Notes: generated by a model not told the origin, from the letters alone. Numbered from the stretch's first letter, positions 1 through 6,278 are shown. The stretch: 11,352 nucleotides of DNA from a bacterium (GCA_013152165.1 JAADGY010000032.1:1-11352), one strand, 5' to 3'. Program-made: numbers and translations.

Positions 1-45
1 GTAGGAAGTAAGTTCAAAGTTCAAAGTGCAAAGTTAAAAGTTAAA
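1..45. repeat. 7-bp periodic AT-rich repeat tract (AAAGTTC type)
   Basis: Successive heptamers AAAGTTC, AAAGTGC, AAAGTTA and AAAGTTA can be read in one register from about position 15, after a GTAGGAAGTAAG lead-in. The same unit type recurs at 4828-4860 and 5690-5713. No coding signal is seen. The tract runs straight into the hairpin at 46-87. Confidence 0.7.
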
Positions 46-87
46 CCCTGAACCAGACTCCGACTTTGCGTCGGGGACGGTTCAGGG
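46..87. repeat. 42-nt stem-loop
   Basis: Positions 46-54 (CCCTGAACC) are perfectly complementary to 79-87 (GGTTCAGGG). An inner stem pairs 58-64 with 70-76, with one G-T wobble, around the loop TTTGC. Little is left unpaired. No run of T follows on the plus strand. On the minus strand a moderately T-rich stretch follows, so a minus-strand terminator is possible but weak. It may be the GC-rich core of the surrounding repeat element. Confidence 0.75.
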
Positions 88-166
88 TTGCTCCGAACTG
101 TATTTATTCTGGTGCAGGGCAAATCCTAAATTCGAAGCTCTAAGCAATTCTTTAATGTCAAAACTC

Positions 167-242
167 AAATCTCAAATCTCAAATCTTAGATCTACATGTT
201 AAATGTCAAAGCTAACCGCCTCGGTTGGCACTGCGGCGGAAG
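167..242. repeat. Dispersed composite repeat, copy 1
   Basis: Bases 167-210 are identical over 44 bp to 9929-9972. Similarity continues through a CCGCC...GGCGG inverted-repeat segment, where 22 of 26 bases match. The repeat joins a 7-bp-periodic AT tract to a GC-rich hairpin core. Both copies lie in spacers upstream of TTTGGTANAAT-type promoters, for cysS here and for tRNA-Met in the other copy. No coding capacity is apparent. Confidence 0.85.
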
Positions 243-270
243 ACAAAACCGAGTCTCGAATGATTAGTTA

Positions 271-295
271 TCAGAAGATGATTCTGACCTTTTTT
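271..295 (+). terminator. Weak terminator-like hairpin plus T-run
   Basis: TCAGAA (271-276) pairs with TTCTGA (282-287) around a 5-nt loop. CC and then six T residues follow (290-295). The stem is short and AT-rich. It could end transcription entering from the left, or be part of the T-run/GGATC module shared with 10081-10103 and 10390-10414. Confidence 0.35.
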
Positions 296-296
296 A

Positions 297-326
297 CCCT
301 GGATCGTTATGAGTGATGATCCGGGG
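297..326. promoter_or_regulatory. GGATC inverted repeat upstream of cysS
   Basis: CCCTGGATC (297-305) pairs with GATCCGGGG (318-326) with one wobble, around a 12-nt loop. The left half with its preceding T-run (T6, CCTGGATCG, GAGTG) closely matches the boxes upstream of tRNA-Met (about 10081-10103) and of the metallo-hydrolase gene (about 10390-10414). The box lies about 55 nt before the cysS -10 element. It could be an operator or a processing/attenuation hairpin; the sequence does not decide. Confidence 0.5.
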
Positions 327-355
327 ATGGAGTAGGATAGGGTGGTTTAACTTGA

Positions 356-366
356 TTTGGTAGAAT
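356..366 (+). promoter_or_regulatory. cysS promoter, TTTGG plus TAGAAT
   Basis: TTTGGTAGAAT matches the shape of the motifs before rpmE (TTTGGTACAAT) and tRNA-Met (TTTGGTATAAT). No good -35 lies 17 nt upstream, so the TTTGG extension may compensate. The -10 hexamer ends 5 nt before ATG 372, which predicts a leaderless mRNA. Confidence 0.6.
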
Positions 367-371
367 GGTTT

Positions 372-1787
372 ATGGCTAATAGGTTTTTTATTTACAACAC
401 CATGACTAGGAAGGTCGAGGAGTTTCAGCCGATCGAGGCAGGCAAGGTGAAGATGTATTCGTGCGGTCCAACGGTTTATGATTATACCCATATCGGACAT
501 GCGCGAACGTATGTAAACACTGATATCTTAAAGCGAAGTTTAACCTGGTTGGGCTATGAAGTGTTCCAAGTGATGAACATCACCGATGTTGGCCATTTGG
601 TTTCTGATGCTGATACAGGCGAGGATAAATTGGAAAAAAAGGCCAAGAAAGAAGGTTTGTCAGCTTGGCAGATCGCTGAAAAATATACAAAGCATTTTTG
701 GTGGAGCCTGGATTCATTAAACATAAAGCGGCCGTGGCGGGTGGTTAAAGCCACTGATCATATTAAGGAAATGATTGAGTTGGTAAAAACTTTGGAGCGC
801 AAAGGGTTCACGTATGTGATTGAGGGGGATGGCATTTATTTTGACACATCAAAACTGGCCGATTACGGCAAGCTGGCTACGGTTGATTTAAAAAAGTTAA
901 GGGCTGGAGCGAGGGTCGAGATGGTGCCGGGCAAAAAGCATCCGACGGATTTTGCTTTATGGAAGTTTTCTCCTAAGGACAAAAAAAGGCAGATGGAGTG
1001 GAATTCGCCATGGGGCGTTGGCTTTCCCGGCTGGCATATTGAATGTTCAGCTATGAGTATGAAGTACTTAGGTGAGACGCTTGATATCCATACCGGCGGG
1101 GTGGACCATATTAACGTCCATCACACTAATGAAATTGCTCAAAGCGAGGCGGCCACCGGCAAGCCGTTTGCTAATTATTGGGTGCATTTTGAGTTTGTGC
1201 TTTCCGAAGGAGAGAAGATGAGCAAATCAAAGGGAAATTATTATCGCTTGGATGACATTGTGGATAAAGGGTATGATCCGCTGGTTTTAAGGTATTTATA
1301 TCTAACCTCCCATTACCGGCGGCCGTTTAATTTTACGTGGGACGGCTTGGAAGCGGCTGACAAGGCTTATTGGCGGCTGGTTGATTTGGTGGCCGAGGTG
1401 ATAAGCCAGGGGTCAAAGCTGGTTTTTCGAGCCGAGAGCGGATATAACAAAAAGTTTACAGAGCTTATAAGCAATGATCTGTTGATGCCGGAGGTTGTGA
1501 GTTTGGTTTGGGAGGCGGCAAAGGCAGGAGATTTAAAGCCAGAGGAGAAGGCGGGGTTAATTTTGGGGTGGGATGAAGTGCTGGGTTTATCATTAAAAGA
1601 AAAGGCTAAGGAGCAGGTGCGGATTCCTGGCAAAGTAAAGGCATTGGCCCAGGAAAGGTGGCGGTTAAAGCAATCTGGCCGGTTTGAAAAAGCCGATGAA
1701 TTAAGGGATGAAATAGCCAAGCTAGGCTACAAGGTAAGGGACCGCCAGGATGGGTACAGAATAATCAAAGAGCACAAGGCGGGCTGA
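372..1787 (+). CDS. cysS: Cysteine--tRNA ligase
   Basis: Cysteinyl-tRNA synthetase charges tRNA-Cys with cysteine in the cytoplasm. The product is 471 aa, a typical length. Visible class I signatures are HIGH at 40-43 (THIGHAR) and KMSKS at 282-286. Residues matching the family's zinc site are C31, C225, H250 and E254, in a VHHTNE context where E. coli has PHHENE. The C-terminal part (about 420-471) carries the usual anticodon-side helical segment with ...RFEKADELRDEI. ATG 372 is chosen because the in-frame TTG at 357 lies upstream of the predicted -10 box (361-366) and could not be on that transcript; MANRFFIYNTMTRK also aligns with the family start. The gene stands alone, with a 160-nt spacer after it. 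No T-box leader is present. Identity is secure. Confidence 0.97.
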   Translation: MANRFFIYNTMTRKVEEFQPIEAGKVKMYSCGPTVYDYTHIGHARTYVNTDILKRSLTWLGYEVFQVMNITDVGHLVSDADTGEDKLEKKAKKEGLSAWQIAEKYTKHFWWSLDSLNIKRPWRVVKATDHIKEMIELVKTLERKGFTYVIEGDGIYFDTSKLADYGKLATVDLKKLRAGARVEMVPGKKHPTDFALWKFSPKDKKRQMEWNSPWGVGFPGWHIECSAMSMKYLGETLDIHTGGVDHINVHHTNEIAQSEAATGKPFANYWVHFEFVLSEGEKMSKSKGNYYRLDDIVDKGYDPLVLRYLYLTSHYRRPFNFTWDGLEAADKAYWRLVDLVAEVISQGSKLVFRAESGYNKKFTELISNDLLMPEVVSLVWEAAKAGDLKPEEKAGLILGWDEVLGLSLKEKAKEQVRIPGKVKALAQERWRLKQSGRFEKADELRDEIAKLGYKVRDRQDGYRIIKEHKAG

Positions 1788-1886
1788 TTAGCTTGAGCCG
1801 GGCTTGCTGTGCCTTTTGTTTGGTTGTTGAGCCGGGTTTAGCGGTGTGGTAAAGTTATAAAGTAGGCAACAGAGGTTAATTGGCGG

Positions 1887-1940
1887 TTGACAATTAGACC
1901 TTTGAGTTATAAAAAGTCTATGTCTTTTAATATCTATAAT
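1887..1940 (+). promoter_or_regulatory. Two candidate promoters for the S41 protease operon
   Basis: A distal pair is TTGACA (1887-1892) and TATAAA (1908-1913) with a short 15-nt spacer. A proximal TATAAT (1935-1940) ends 7 nt before ATG 1948 and fits the leaderless pattern of the neighbouring genes, but lacks a clear -35. Farther upstream, TTGAGCCGGG is present twice (1793-1802 and 1827-1836), of unknown meaning. Confidence 0.55.
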
Positions 1941-1947
1941 TGAATCG

Positions 1948-3243
1948 ATGAGTCTTAAAAAAATTCAGGCAATTGTTATTTTTCTTATCGGGGCTGTGTC
2001 AGGGATTGTGGCGGTTAGTTATTATCCCAATTTGAGTTTAACAACTTATGATTTGGGTTCCCGGCCGTCGCCGATGGCCAATGTTTCAAGGGTTAATAAG
2101 CCAAGTGATGTAGATATGGGATTGTTCTGGCGGGTTTGGGACGAGGTGGAAAAAAGTTTTCTGTTCAAAGACAAAATAGATCACAAAAAGATGATAGAAG
2201 GGGCGATTAAGGGAATGGTGGCTTCTTTGGGCGATCCGTACACTTCGTTTCTGCCGGCCAAGGCCAACAAAGAAAGCAAGGCGGATTTAAGAGGCCAGTT
2301 CGAGGGAGTGGGGATGCAGCTTGGCTATATAGATGAAAAGCTGGCGGTGATTGCGCCGTTGGATGATACGCCGGCGGATAGGGCTGGGGTTAAGGCCGGC
2401 GATTTTATTTTAGCGATTAATGACGAGGAATCATTAAAAATGTCCCTGCCGGAGGCGGTCGAGAAGATACGCGGACCGAAGGGGACAAAGGTCAAGCTCA
2501 GCTTGTTAAGGGCCGGCCAACCCCAACCGATAACGGTGGAGATAATCAGGGATACAATAACGGTGCCAAGTGTTAAGGTGAAGTTTGTCAAGGTCGACGG
2601 CAAAGTGTATGCCCATTTAAAGCTGATGAGGTTTGGCGATTTAACAGAGAGCCAGTGGCGGCAGGCGGTGGATAAGATTTTGTTTAAGCAGAATGAAGAA
2701 GGCGGCAGGTTCGAGGGGATAATTTTAGACCTGCGCAATAATCCAGGCGGATATTTAAATGGGGCGGTGTTTGTGGCCTCGGAGTTTTTGGACCGGGGAG
2801 TGGTGGTGGTTGAAGAGGGTTTGAGCGGCACCCGAAAAAGTTTAAGAGTCAACCGGCAGGGCAGGTTGATTAATCAACCGCTGGTGGTTTTGGTAAACAA
2901 GGGCAGTGCATCGGCCTCCGAGATTGTAGCTGGAGCTTTGCGGGATAGGAAGCGGGCGGTGATTGTTGGAATGACGACTTTTGGCAAAGGGACGGTCCAG
3001 CAGGCTAAGGATGTAGACGGCGGAGCCGGTTTGCATATAACGGTGGCTAAGTGGCTGACTCCTGATGGTGAATGGGTCCACAAAAAAGGAATTGAGCCGC
3101 AGGTCAAGGCGTTTAAGTCTGTCGAGGAGATGATGAAGTTGAACTATGATCAAATGGATGAGGCCTTTGTCAACAAGGCGGTCGAGGTTTTGTCCAAGTA
3201 CGATTATTATATGAATAAATTTTATGAAAGTAATCCTCGTTGA
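1948..3243 (+). CDS. S41-family C-terminal processing protease (CtpA/Prc-like)
   Basis: This is a serine protease of the tail-specific/C-terminal processing family, anchored to the outer face of the membrane, that trims or degrades envelope proteins. It has 431 aa. Residues 6-24 form an N-terminal signal-anchor helix. A PDZ domain spans about 115-200 (GVGMQLG...GVKAGDFILAIND). The S41 core follows from about 210 to 385, with GIILDLRNNPGGYL at 257-270. The catalytic motif is GSASASEI, with S322 as nucleophile and K347 in TFGKGTVQ, the usual 25-residue spacing; Q351 is in the position of the family's third residue. The 3' end overlaps the bL9 gene by 20 nt, and HtrA follows, so two PDZ proteases are probably co-transcribed. 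Substrates cannot be told from the sequence. Family is certain, exact subfamily less so. Confidence 0.95.
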   Translation: MSLKKIQAIVIFLIGAVSGIVAVSYYPNLSLTTYDLGSRPSPMANVSRVNKPSDVDMGLFWRVWDEVEKSFLFKDKIDHKKMIEGAIKGMVASLGDPYTSFLPAKANKESKADLRGQFEGVGMQLGYIDEKLAVIAPLDDTPADRAGVKAGDFILAINDEESLKMSLPEAVEKIRGPKGTKVKLSLLRAGQPQPITVEIIRDTITVPSVKVKFVKVDGKVYAHLKLMRFGDLTESQWRQAVDKILFKQNEEGGRFEGIILDLRNNPGGYLNGAVFVASEFLDRGVVVVEEGLSGTRKSLRVNRQGRLINQPLVVLVNKGSASASEIVAGALRDRKRAVIVGMTTFGKGTVQQAKDVDGGAGLHITVAKWLTPDGEWVHKKGIEPQVKAFKSVEEMMKLNYDQMDEAFVNKAVEVLSKYDYYMNKFYESNPR

Positions 3244-3634
3244 AACAGGCGAAGTAAAGAAAGTAAAGGATGGTTACGCGGTCAATTATCTAATCCCGCA
3301 AGGTTTGGCGGTGCCGGCAAGCCAAGCTAATCTGAAAAGGTGGGAACAGCAAAGGCAGGCGCAGGCTAACAAGCGGAAGTCGGAGGCGGCTAGGTATCAA
3401 AAATTAAAGAAAAAGTTAGAAGGCCAAACGGTTGAGTTTGAAAGGCCGGGCAGTTTAGAAAGCGGCAAGCTGCATCAGGCAGTGACGAAGCGGGATGTGG
3501 CCGAGGCTTTAGGAGTGGACAAAAAGTTGGTAATGCTGGAAAGGCCGATCACCAGCCAAGGCAAGCACCAGGTTTATTTGAAATTTGGCGAGTTGAGAGT
3601 TAATATATATATTAGAGTTAAGATTAAAACTTAA
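3224..3634 (+). CDS. rplI: Large-subunit ribosomal protein bL9 with shortened N-terminal loop
   Basis: bL9 binds 23S rRNA through its N-terminal domain and projects from the large subunit on a long helix. The product is 136 aa, against about 148-150 normally. MKVILVE, then VKDGYAVNYLIPQGLAVPA, matches the family; a basic linking helix spans about 33-64 and a C-terminal domain about 67-136. Compared with remembered E. coli and Bacillus sequences, about seven residues are missing between MKVILVE and the GEVKKVKDGYA segment, removing the loop with the usual glycine and basic residues. The start is firm: an in-frame TGA lies 12 nt upstream of ATG 3224, so no longer N-terminus exists without a frameshift. 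No Shine-Dalgarno sequence precedes the start, which lies inside the end of the protease gene, so coupled initiation is likely. bL9 is reported absent from some CPR lineages. Confidence 0.93.
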   Translation: MKVILVETGEVKKVKDGYAVNYLIPQGLAVPASQANLKRWEQQRQAQANKRKSEAARYQKLKKKLEGQTVEFERPGSLESGKLHQAVTKRDVAEALGVDKKLVMLERPITSQGKHQVYLKFGELRVNIYIRVKIKT

Positions 3635-3639
3635 GGAGG
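3633..3639 (+). promoter_or_regulatory. Strong but closely spaced ribosome binding site for the htrA-like gene
   Basis: AAGGAGG is a near-complete Shine-Dalgarno sequence whose first two bases lie in the bL9 stop codon TAA (3632-3634). Only three bases (CAT) separate it from ATG 3643, which is shorter than usual. No better in-frame ATG follows closely, and the signal-anchor sequence supports this start. Confidence 0.7.
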
Positions 3640-3642
3640 CAT

Positions 3643-4827
3643 ATGAAGAAGTTTTTGGTATTGGTGGCCTTGTTTCTGGTGATTGCGGCGGCTAATGTAA
3701 GAGAAGTGTCAAACAGCCAAGGGTGGGGCAGGGTAAAAGGTTGGTTTAGCAAACTGGGCTTAGAGCAAGAGAGCCAGGTTGGTTTAAAAACAAAACCAAA
3801 GGTGGAAACTCAAAAAGTGGTTTATCAGGAGTCAGTGGTTATTAATGTGGTCAAAAAAGTATCGCCGTCGGTGGTGACGGTTGGGATAAAAAAGACGACG
3901 GTGGTGTTTGATCCATTTGCTGACTTGTTTGATCCGTTCGGGTTGTTTCCCCAAAGGCCGCAGGGCCAGACTAGGAAAAAGAAGATAGAGCAGGATATAG
4001 GTTCCGGCTTTATAGTTTCTGCCGATGGCTTGGTGATTACAAACAAACATGTAGTCATGGACCCAAAGGCAGAGTACAAGGTTATCACAAATGACAATAA
4101 GAAATATATGGTTGAAAAAATTTATCGGGATCCAAGCGTCGACCTGGCTATTTTAAAGATTAAAGCGACGGGGCTGAAGCCTTTAGAGCTTGGCAATTCC
4201 GATAATTTGCAGTTGGGCCAGATGGCGATTGCTATCGGGACCGCCTTGGGCGAGTTTAGAAATACGGTAACGGTGGGGGTGATATCAGGCTTGGGCCGAG
4301 GCATTGTGGCAGGTGATGGAATGGGAGCTTTTTCAGAAAGATTGGATAATGTAATACAAACCGATGCGGCGATTAACCCGGGCAATTCAGGCGGCCCGCT
4401 GCTTAATTCAGCTGGGCAGGTTATTGGGGTGAATGTGGCGGTGGCCCAAGGGGCCCAAAACATAGGCTTTGCCATCCCGATTAATGTAGTAAAGGAAGTG
4501 TTGAGCAACTTTGAAAGGACCGGCCGCTTTTCCAGGCCGTATTTGGGGGTAAAGTACAAGATGATTAGCCAGAGGCTGGCGATTTTAAACGAGGTGCCGG
4601 AGGGCGCTTATGTGGTGGATGTGATCGAGGGATCGCCGGCGGATAAGGCTGGAATCAAGGTAGGCGATATTATTATCAAGATCGACGGGGAGTCGGTTAA
4701 GGAAAAGACCGGCGGCTTGGTTAAGCTTATTCAGAAAAGGAAAGTGGGCGAAGTGGTTGATTTGGAGGTATGGCGGGAAGGCCAGATCAAAAAGCTGAAA
4801 GCGAAGTTGGAAGAAAGCCGATACTAG
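3643..4827 (+). CDS. HtrA/DegP-like serine protease (trypsin fold plus one PDZ)
   Basis: This is a membrane-anchored envelope quality-control protease that degrades or refolds misfolded exported proteins. It has 394 aa. A short hydrophobic signal-anchor lies at about 4-18. A low-complexity linker leads to the protease domain, about 63-290. The catalytic triad is visible: H136 (TNKHVV), D167 (SVDLAIL) and S249 (NPGNSGGPLL). An LA-loop-like insertion rich in F, P and basic residues spans about 88-116. A single PDZ domain spans about 298-390 (YLGVKYK...GSPADKAGIKVGDIIIKIDGES). One PDZ resembles DegS or Gram-positive HtrA more than two-PDZ DegP. It lies 8 nt after the bL9 gene and is probably expressed from the S41 protease promoter. 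A 7-bp repeat tract follows directly, without an obvious terminator. Confidence 0.96.
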   Translation: MKKFLVLVALFLVIAAANVREVSNSQGWGRVKGWFSKLGLEQESQVGLKTKPKVETQKVVYQESVVINVVKKVSPSVVTVGIKKTTVVFDPFADLFDPFGLFPQRPQGQTRKKKIEQDIGSGFIVSADGLVITNKHVVMDPKAEYKVITNDNKKYMVEKIYRDPSVDLAILKIKATGLKPLELGNSDNLQLGQMAIAIGTALGEFRNTVTVGVISGLGRGIVAGDGMGAFSERLDNVIQTDAAINPGNSGGPLLNSAGQVIGVNVAVAQGAQNIGFAIPINVVKEVLSNFERTGRFSRPYLGVKYKMISQRLAILNEVPEGAYVVDVIEGSPADKAGIKVGDIIIKIDGESVKEKTGGLVKLIQKRKVGEVVDLEVWREGQIKKLKAKLEESRY

Positions 4828-4980
4828 TTAAAAGTTCAAAGTTAAAAGTTAAAAGTTGCAGTTCAAAATTAAAAATTAAAATGAGTTTATCAAGTTCATA
4901 AAGTTCGTAACGTTTGTAAAGCAAATCAAGATAACCAGTAACCAGCTAACTAGCAAACCAGCCAAACTCAAAACGAACTA
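4828..4980. repeat. 7-bp periodic repeat tract, 3' of the htrA-like gene
   Basis: The tract begins with AAAGTTC/AAAGTTA heptamers and passes into an AACCAGT, AACCAGC, TAACTAG, CAAACCA, GCCAAAC series. It shares ATGAGTTTATCAAG (4881-4894) and TAACTAGCAAACCAGCCAA (4947-4965) exactly, in the same order, with the tract on the other side of the PH-domain gene (5717-5730 and 5759-5777). No gene and no clear terminator are seen. Confidence 0.8.
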
Positions 4981-4982
4981 AG

Positions 4983-5672
4983 TTAGACTTGAGGAGTTTC
5001 AGGTTTTTTGGTCTTATAATATTCCGGGGCGAAGCGGCGGCGGTCTTCACCTTTCATGTAGGGGATAAACGGCCTGAAGCTGTCTAGCTGCTGTTTGTTG
5101 GTGTTAAAGGTGAAAAGAAGTTTGGTGACGTAGTTGTGGAGATCTTCGGCAAAGTCGATGTTGACGATTTTAAAGTTTTTAATGTTGCCGGCCGAGGAGC
5201 GGGCGACAAAATAGCCAAGGCCAAGCAAAGGTTGGAGCAGGCCTTTTTTATAAGCACCGCCATCAACGATCTTGTCAAGGTTTAAGGAAAGATGGTATTT
5301 ATTCCAGGGAGAAGTGTAGATGATTTTGGTTAACCGCCTGGTAGTGATGATGAAAATTGATTTTTTCCAGATAGTGAAAAACCACCAGGCGGCGATGATA
5401 AAAACGCCGATCGAGAATAGTGTCAGAAAAAGAATGAGTTGAGATGAAAGATAAACTGGCAGGGAAATAAAAGAGTTGATAAGTTCTATAGCATATAGGC
5501 CTGAAAGAAACAGGATCAAAACAGCAAAGAAAGTGCCGAGTATGCGCAGGTAGAGCATTTTGGGCGATTCACGGGTAACAAAAAGAATCTTTTCTTCGGT
5601 GTGCTGGCCGGGAAAGGTAAAGTTTGTGTAGGGGAAGGAAAAAGATGAGGAGTTGAGGAAGTTAGCGATCAT
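4983..5672 (-). CDS. Bacterial PH-domain membrane protein of unknown role
   Basis: The product is 229 aa and the gene is the only complete one here on the minus strand. The N-terminal 40 residues are soluble and include a GQHTEEKILFVTRESP segment typical of proteins with a bacterial PH (YdbT/YdbS-like, bPH2) domain. Two hydrophobic helices follow, about 41-64 and 73-101. A PH-like segment from about 103 to 190 begins KSIFIITTRRL and includes GLLQPLLGLGYFVARSS. The C-terminal tail, about 195-229, is charged and proline-containing. Family members are membrane proteins of mostly unknown role. The start at 5672 fits a TATAAT box 8 nt upstream. Related repeat tracts flank the gene on both sides, so it may sit in a rearranged segment. 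I do not recognise a specific function. Confidence 0.8.
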   Translation of the reverse strand: MIANFLNSSSFSFPYTNFTFPGQHTEEKILFVTRESPKMLYLRILGTFFAVLILFLSGLYAIELINSFISLPVYLSSQLILFLTLFSIGVFIIAAWWFFTIWKKSIFIITTRRLTKIIYTSPWNKYHLSLNLDKIVDGGAYKKGLLQPLLGLGYFVARSSAGNIKNFKIVNIDFAEDLHNYVTKLLFTFNTNKQQLDSFRPFIPYMKGEDRRRFAPEYYKTKKPETPQV

Positions 5673-5680
5673 ATGGACCT

Positions 5681-5709
5681 ATTATATAAGTTCAAAGTTC
5701 AGAGTGCAA
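5681..5709 (-). promoter_or_regulatory. Promoter of the PH-domain gene
   Basis: On the minus strand TTGCAC (5709-5704) and TATAAT (5686-5681) are separated by 17 nt. The -10 ends 8 nt before the start codon, predicting a leaderless transcript. The -35 half lies inside the AAAGTTC/AGTGCAAAG repeat tract, so the repeat supplies part of the promoter. Confidence 0.65.
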
Positions 5710-5777
5710 AGTTGATATGAGTTTATCAAGATCACAAATAAGATAACCCGCAAACCCATAACTAGCAAACCAGCCAA
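5687..5777. repeat. 7-bp periodic repeat tract, 5' of the PH-domain gene
   Basis: This is a shorter relative of the tract at 4828-4980. AAGTTC-type units at 5690-5713 are followed by ATGAGTTTATCAAG (5717-5730), AGATAACC and TAACTAGCAAACCAGCCAA (5759-5777). The order and exact words match the other tract, while the spacers differ. Both copies have the same orientation and so are direct repeats bracketing 4983-5672. Confidence 0.8.
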
Positions 5778-5785
5778 CGGGGCGA

Positions 5786-5832
5786 TTGGCAACCCCGGGG
5801 GTTGCCGCCTGGGCAACCCCCGGGGTTGCCAA
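5786..5832. repeat. GC-rich nested palindrome
   Basis: Arms 5786-5806 and 5812-5832 are exact 21-bp inverted copies around the 5-nt spacer GCCTG. Each arm is itself nearly self-complementary (GGCAACCCC, one base, GGGGTTGCC). The DNA or RNA could therefore form one 21-bp hairpin or two small adjacent hairpins. It abuts the repeat tract at 5687-5777 and ends 24 nt before the -35 of the MazG-like gene. No T-run follows on either strand, so a normal terminator is unlikely. Confidence 0.9.
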
Positions 5833-5856
5833 AATATCCAGTGAGGGCGGGGGTTT

Positions 5857-5885
5857 TTGGATGGGTAGTGTTAAAGTGTTATAAT
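5857..5885 (+). promoter_or_regulatory. Promoter of the MazG-like gene
   Basis: TTGGAT (5857-5862) and a perfect TATAAT (5880-5885) are separated by 17 nt. The -10 ends 9 nt before ATG 5895, predicting a leaderless mRNA and excluding the longer reading frame that opens at 5802 upstream of the promoter. Confidence 0.75.
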
Positions 5886-5894
5886 TTCTTGTTC

Positions 5895-6257
5895 ATGGCC
5901 ATAGATGCAGAAACAATTAAACAATTGCTGGGATTTATTGAGGAGCGGGATAGGCGGTTTTTGAAAACTCGTTTGCCGTTTGGCAAAAACGAGGTTCAGA
6001 TTTTGTCTAGAACGGTTAAGTTAGGCGAAGAGGTGGGGGAGCTGTACAATGAAATTTTGCGCTACTTGGGGCTGCAAAGACAGGACAAGCTGGATGGCTT
6101 TAAGATAGAAGATTTAGAGGATGAGTTCAGTGATGCCCTGATTACGTTATTGGTGTTAGCTTCACGCATTCCAGAGATGAATTTATCAAAAGCGGTTAAG
6201 CGGAAGATAGAGGTAATCAAGGAAAGGGACCGGCAGGCAAAGAGGAAAGCTGATTAA
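5895..6257 (+). CDS. MazG-like nucleotide pyrophosphohydrolase
   Basis: This is a small all-alpha NTP pyrophosphohydrolase-type protein, probably hydrolysing non-canonical or excess nucleoside triphosphates to monophosphates. It has 120 aa. The MazG metal-binding pattern EExxE...ExxD is visible as E45, E46, E49 (KLGEEVGELYNE) and E77, D80 (EDEFSDAL), on two predicted helices as in single-domain MazG-like/dUTPase-like proteins. The C-terminus is basic (KERDRQAKRKAD). ATG 5895 is chosen because the frame continues upstream only through the palindrome and the -10 box. No toxin or antitoxin neighbour is present, so a mazEF-type context is not supported. Substrate cannot be told. rpmE follows after 30 nt but has its own -10 motif. 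Confidence 0.82.
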   Translation: MAIDAETIKQLLGFIEERDRRFLKTRLPFGKNEVQILSRTVKLGEEVGELYNEILRYLGLQRQDKLDGFKIEDLEDEFSDALITLLVLASRIPEMNLSKAVKRKIEVIKERDRQAKRKAD

Positions 6258-6267
6258 TTTGGATAAG

Positions 6268-6278
6268 TTTGGTACAAT
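6268..6278 (+). promoter_or_regulatory. rpmE promoter, TTTGG plus TACAAT
   Basis: TTTGGTACAAT matches the cysS and tRNA-Met motifs. The -10 hexamer (6273-6278) ends 9 nt before ATG 6288. No convincing -35 is seen. No Shine-Dalgarno sequence precedes the start, consistent with a leaderless mRNA. It probably drives rpmE, prfA and the gene at 7640. Confidence 0.6.

Larger units (their letters stand above)
88..371. other. Non-coding spacer upstream of cysS
   Basis: I see no credible gene here. From about 157 to 210 the sequence is a 7-bp periodic tract (AAATCTC, AAATCTC, AAATCTT, AGATCTA and so on). It continues into a CCGCC...GGCGG inverted repeat at 216-239. Next come a small hairpin with a T-run, a GGATC-type inverted repeat and the cysS promoter, listed separately. 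The segment 121-145 resembles 11205-11230 at the other end of the window (CCTAAATTC.AAGCTC). Confidence 0.7.

Noticed and set aside
157..210. CRISPR array
   Set aside because: Units are 7 bp and degenerate without unique spacers of even length, and no cas genes are present.
88..371. T-box riboswitch upstream of cysS
   Set aside because: No T-box consensus, specifier loop or strong antiterminator is seen, and the promoter lies immediately before the start codon, leaving no leader RNA.
2325..2852. A 175-codon open frame on the minus strand within the S41 protease gene
   Set aside because: It lies antisense to a clear S41 protease domain, has no promoter or ribosome site, and its protein is an S/T/P/L-rich shadow of the GC-skewed coding strand.
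3224..3270. Frameshift explaining the short bL9 N-terminus
   Set aside because: The reading frame is open and canonical on both sides of the gap (MKVILVE and VKDGYAVNYL), and the missing piece is a whole number of codons, so an in-frame deletion is simpler.
4828..5777. Insertion sequence or transposon carrying the PH gene
   Set aside because: The flanking repeats are direct and degenerate, there are no terminal inverted repeats, and the gene is not a transposase. A repeat-bounded variable segment remains possible and is listed as a finding.
5786..5832. Rho-independent terminator for the PH or MazG-like gene
   Set aside because: It is upstream of both start codons, and no T-run follows the stem on either strand.
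5802..5894. A 31-residue N-terminal extension of the MazG-like protein
   Set aside because: The extension would be encoded by the palindrome and the promoter, upstream of the predicted transcript start. MAIDAETIKQLL at 5895 gives a normal family N-terminus.
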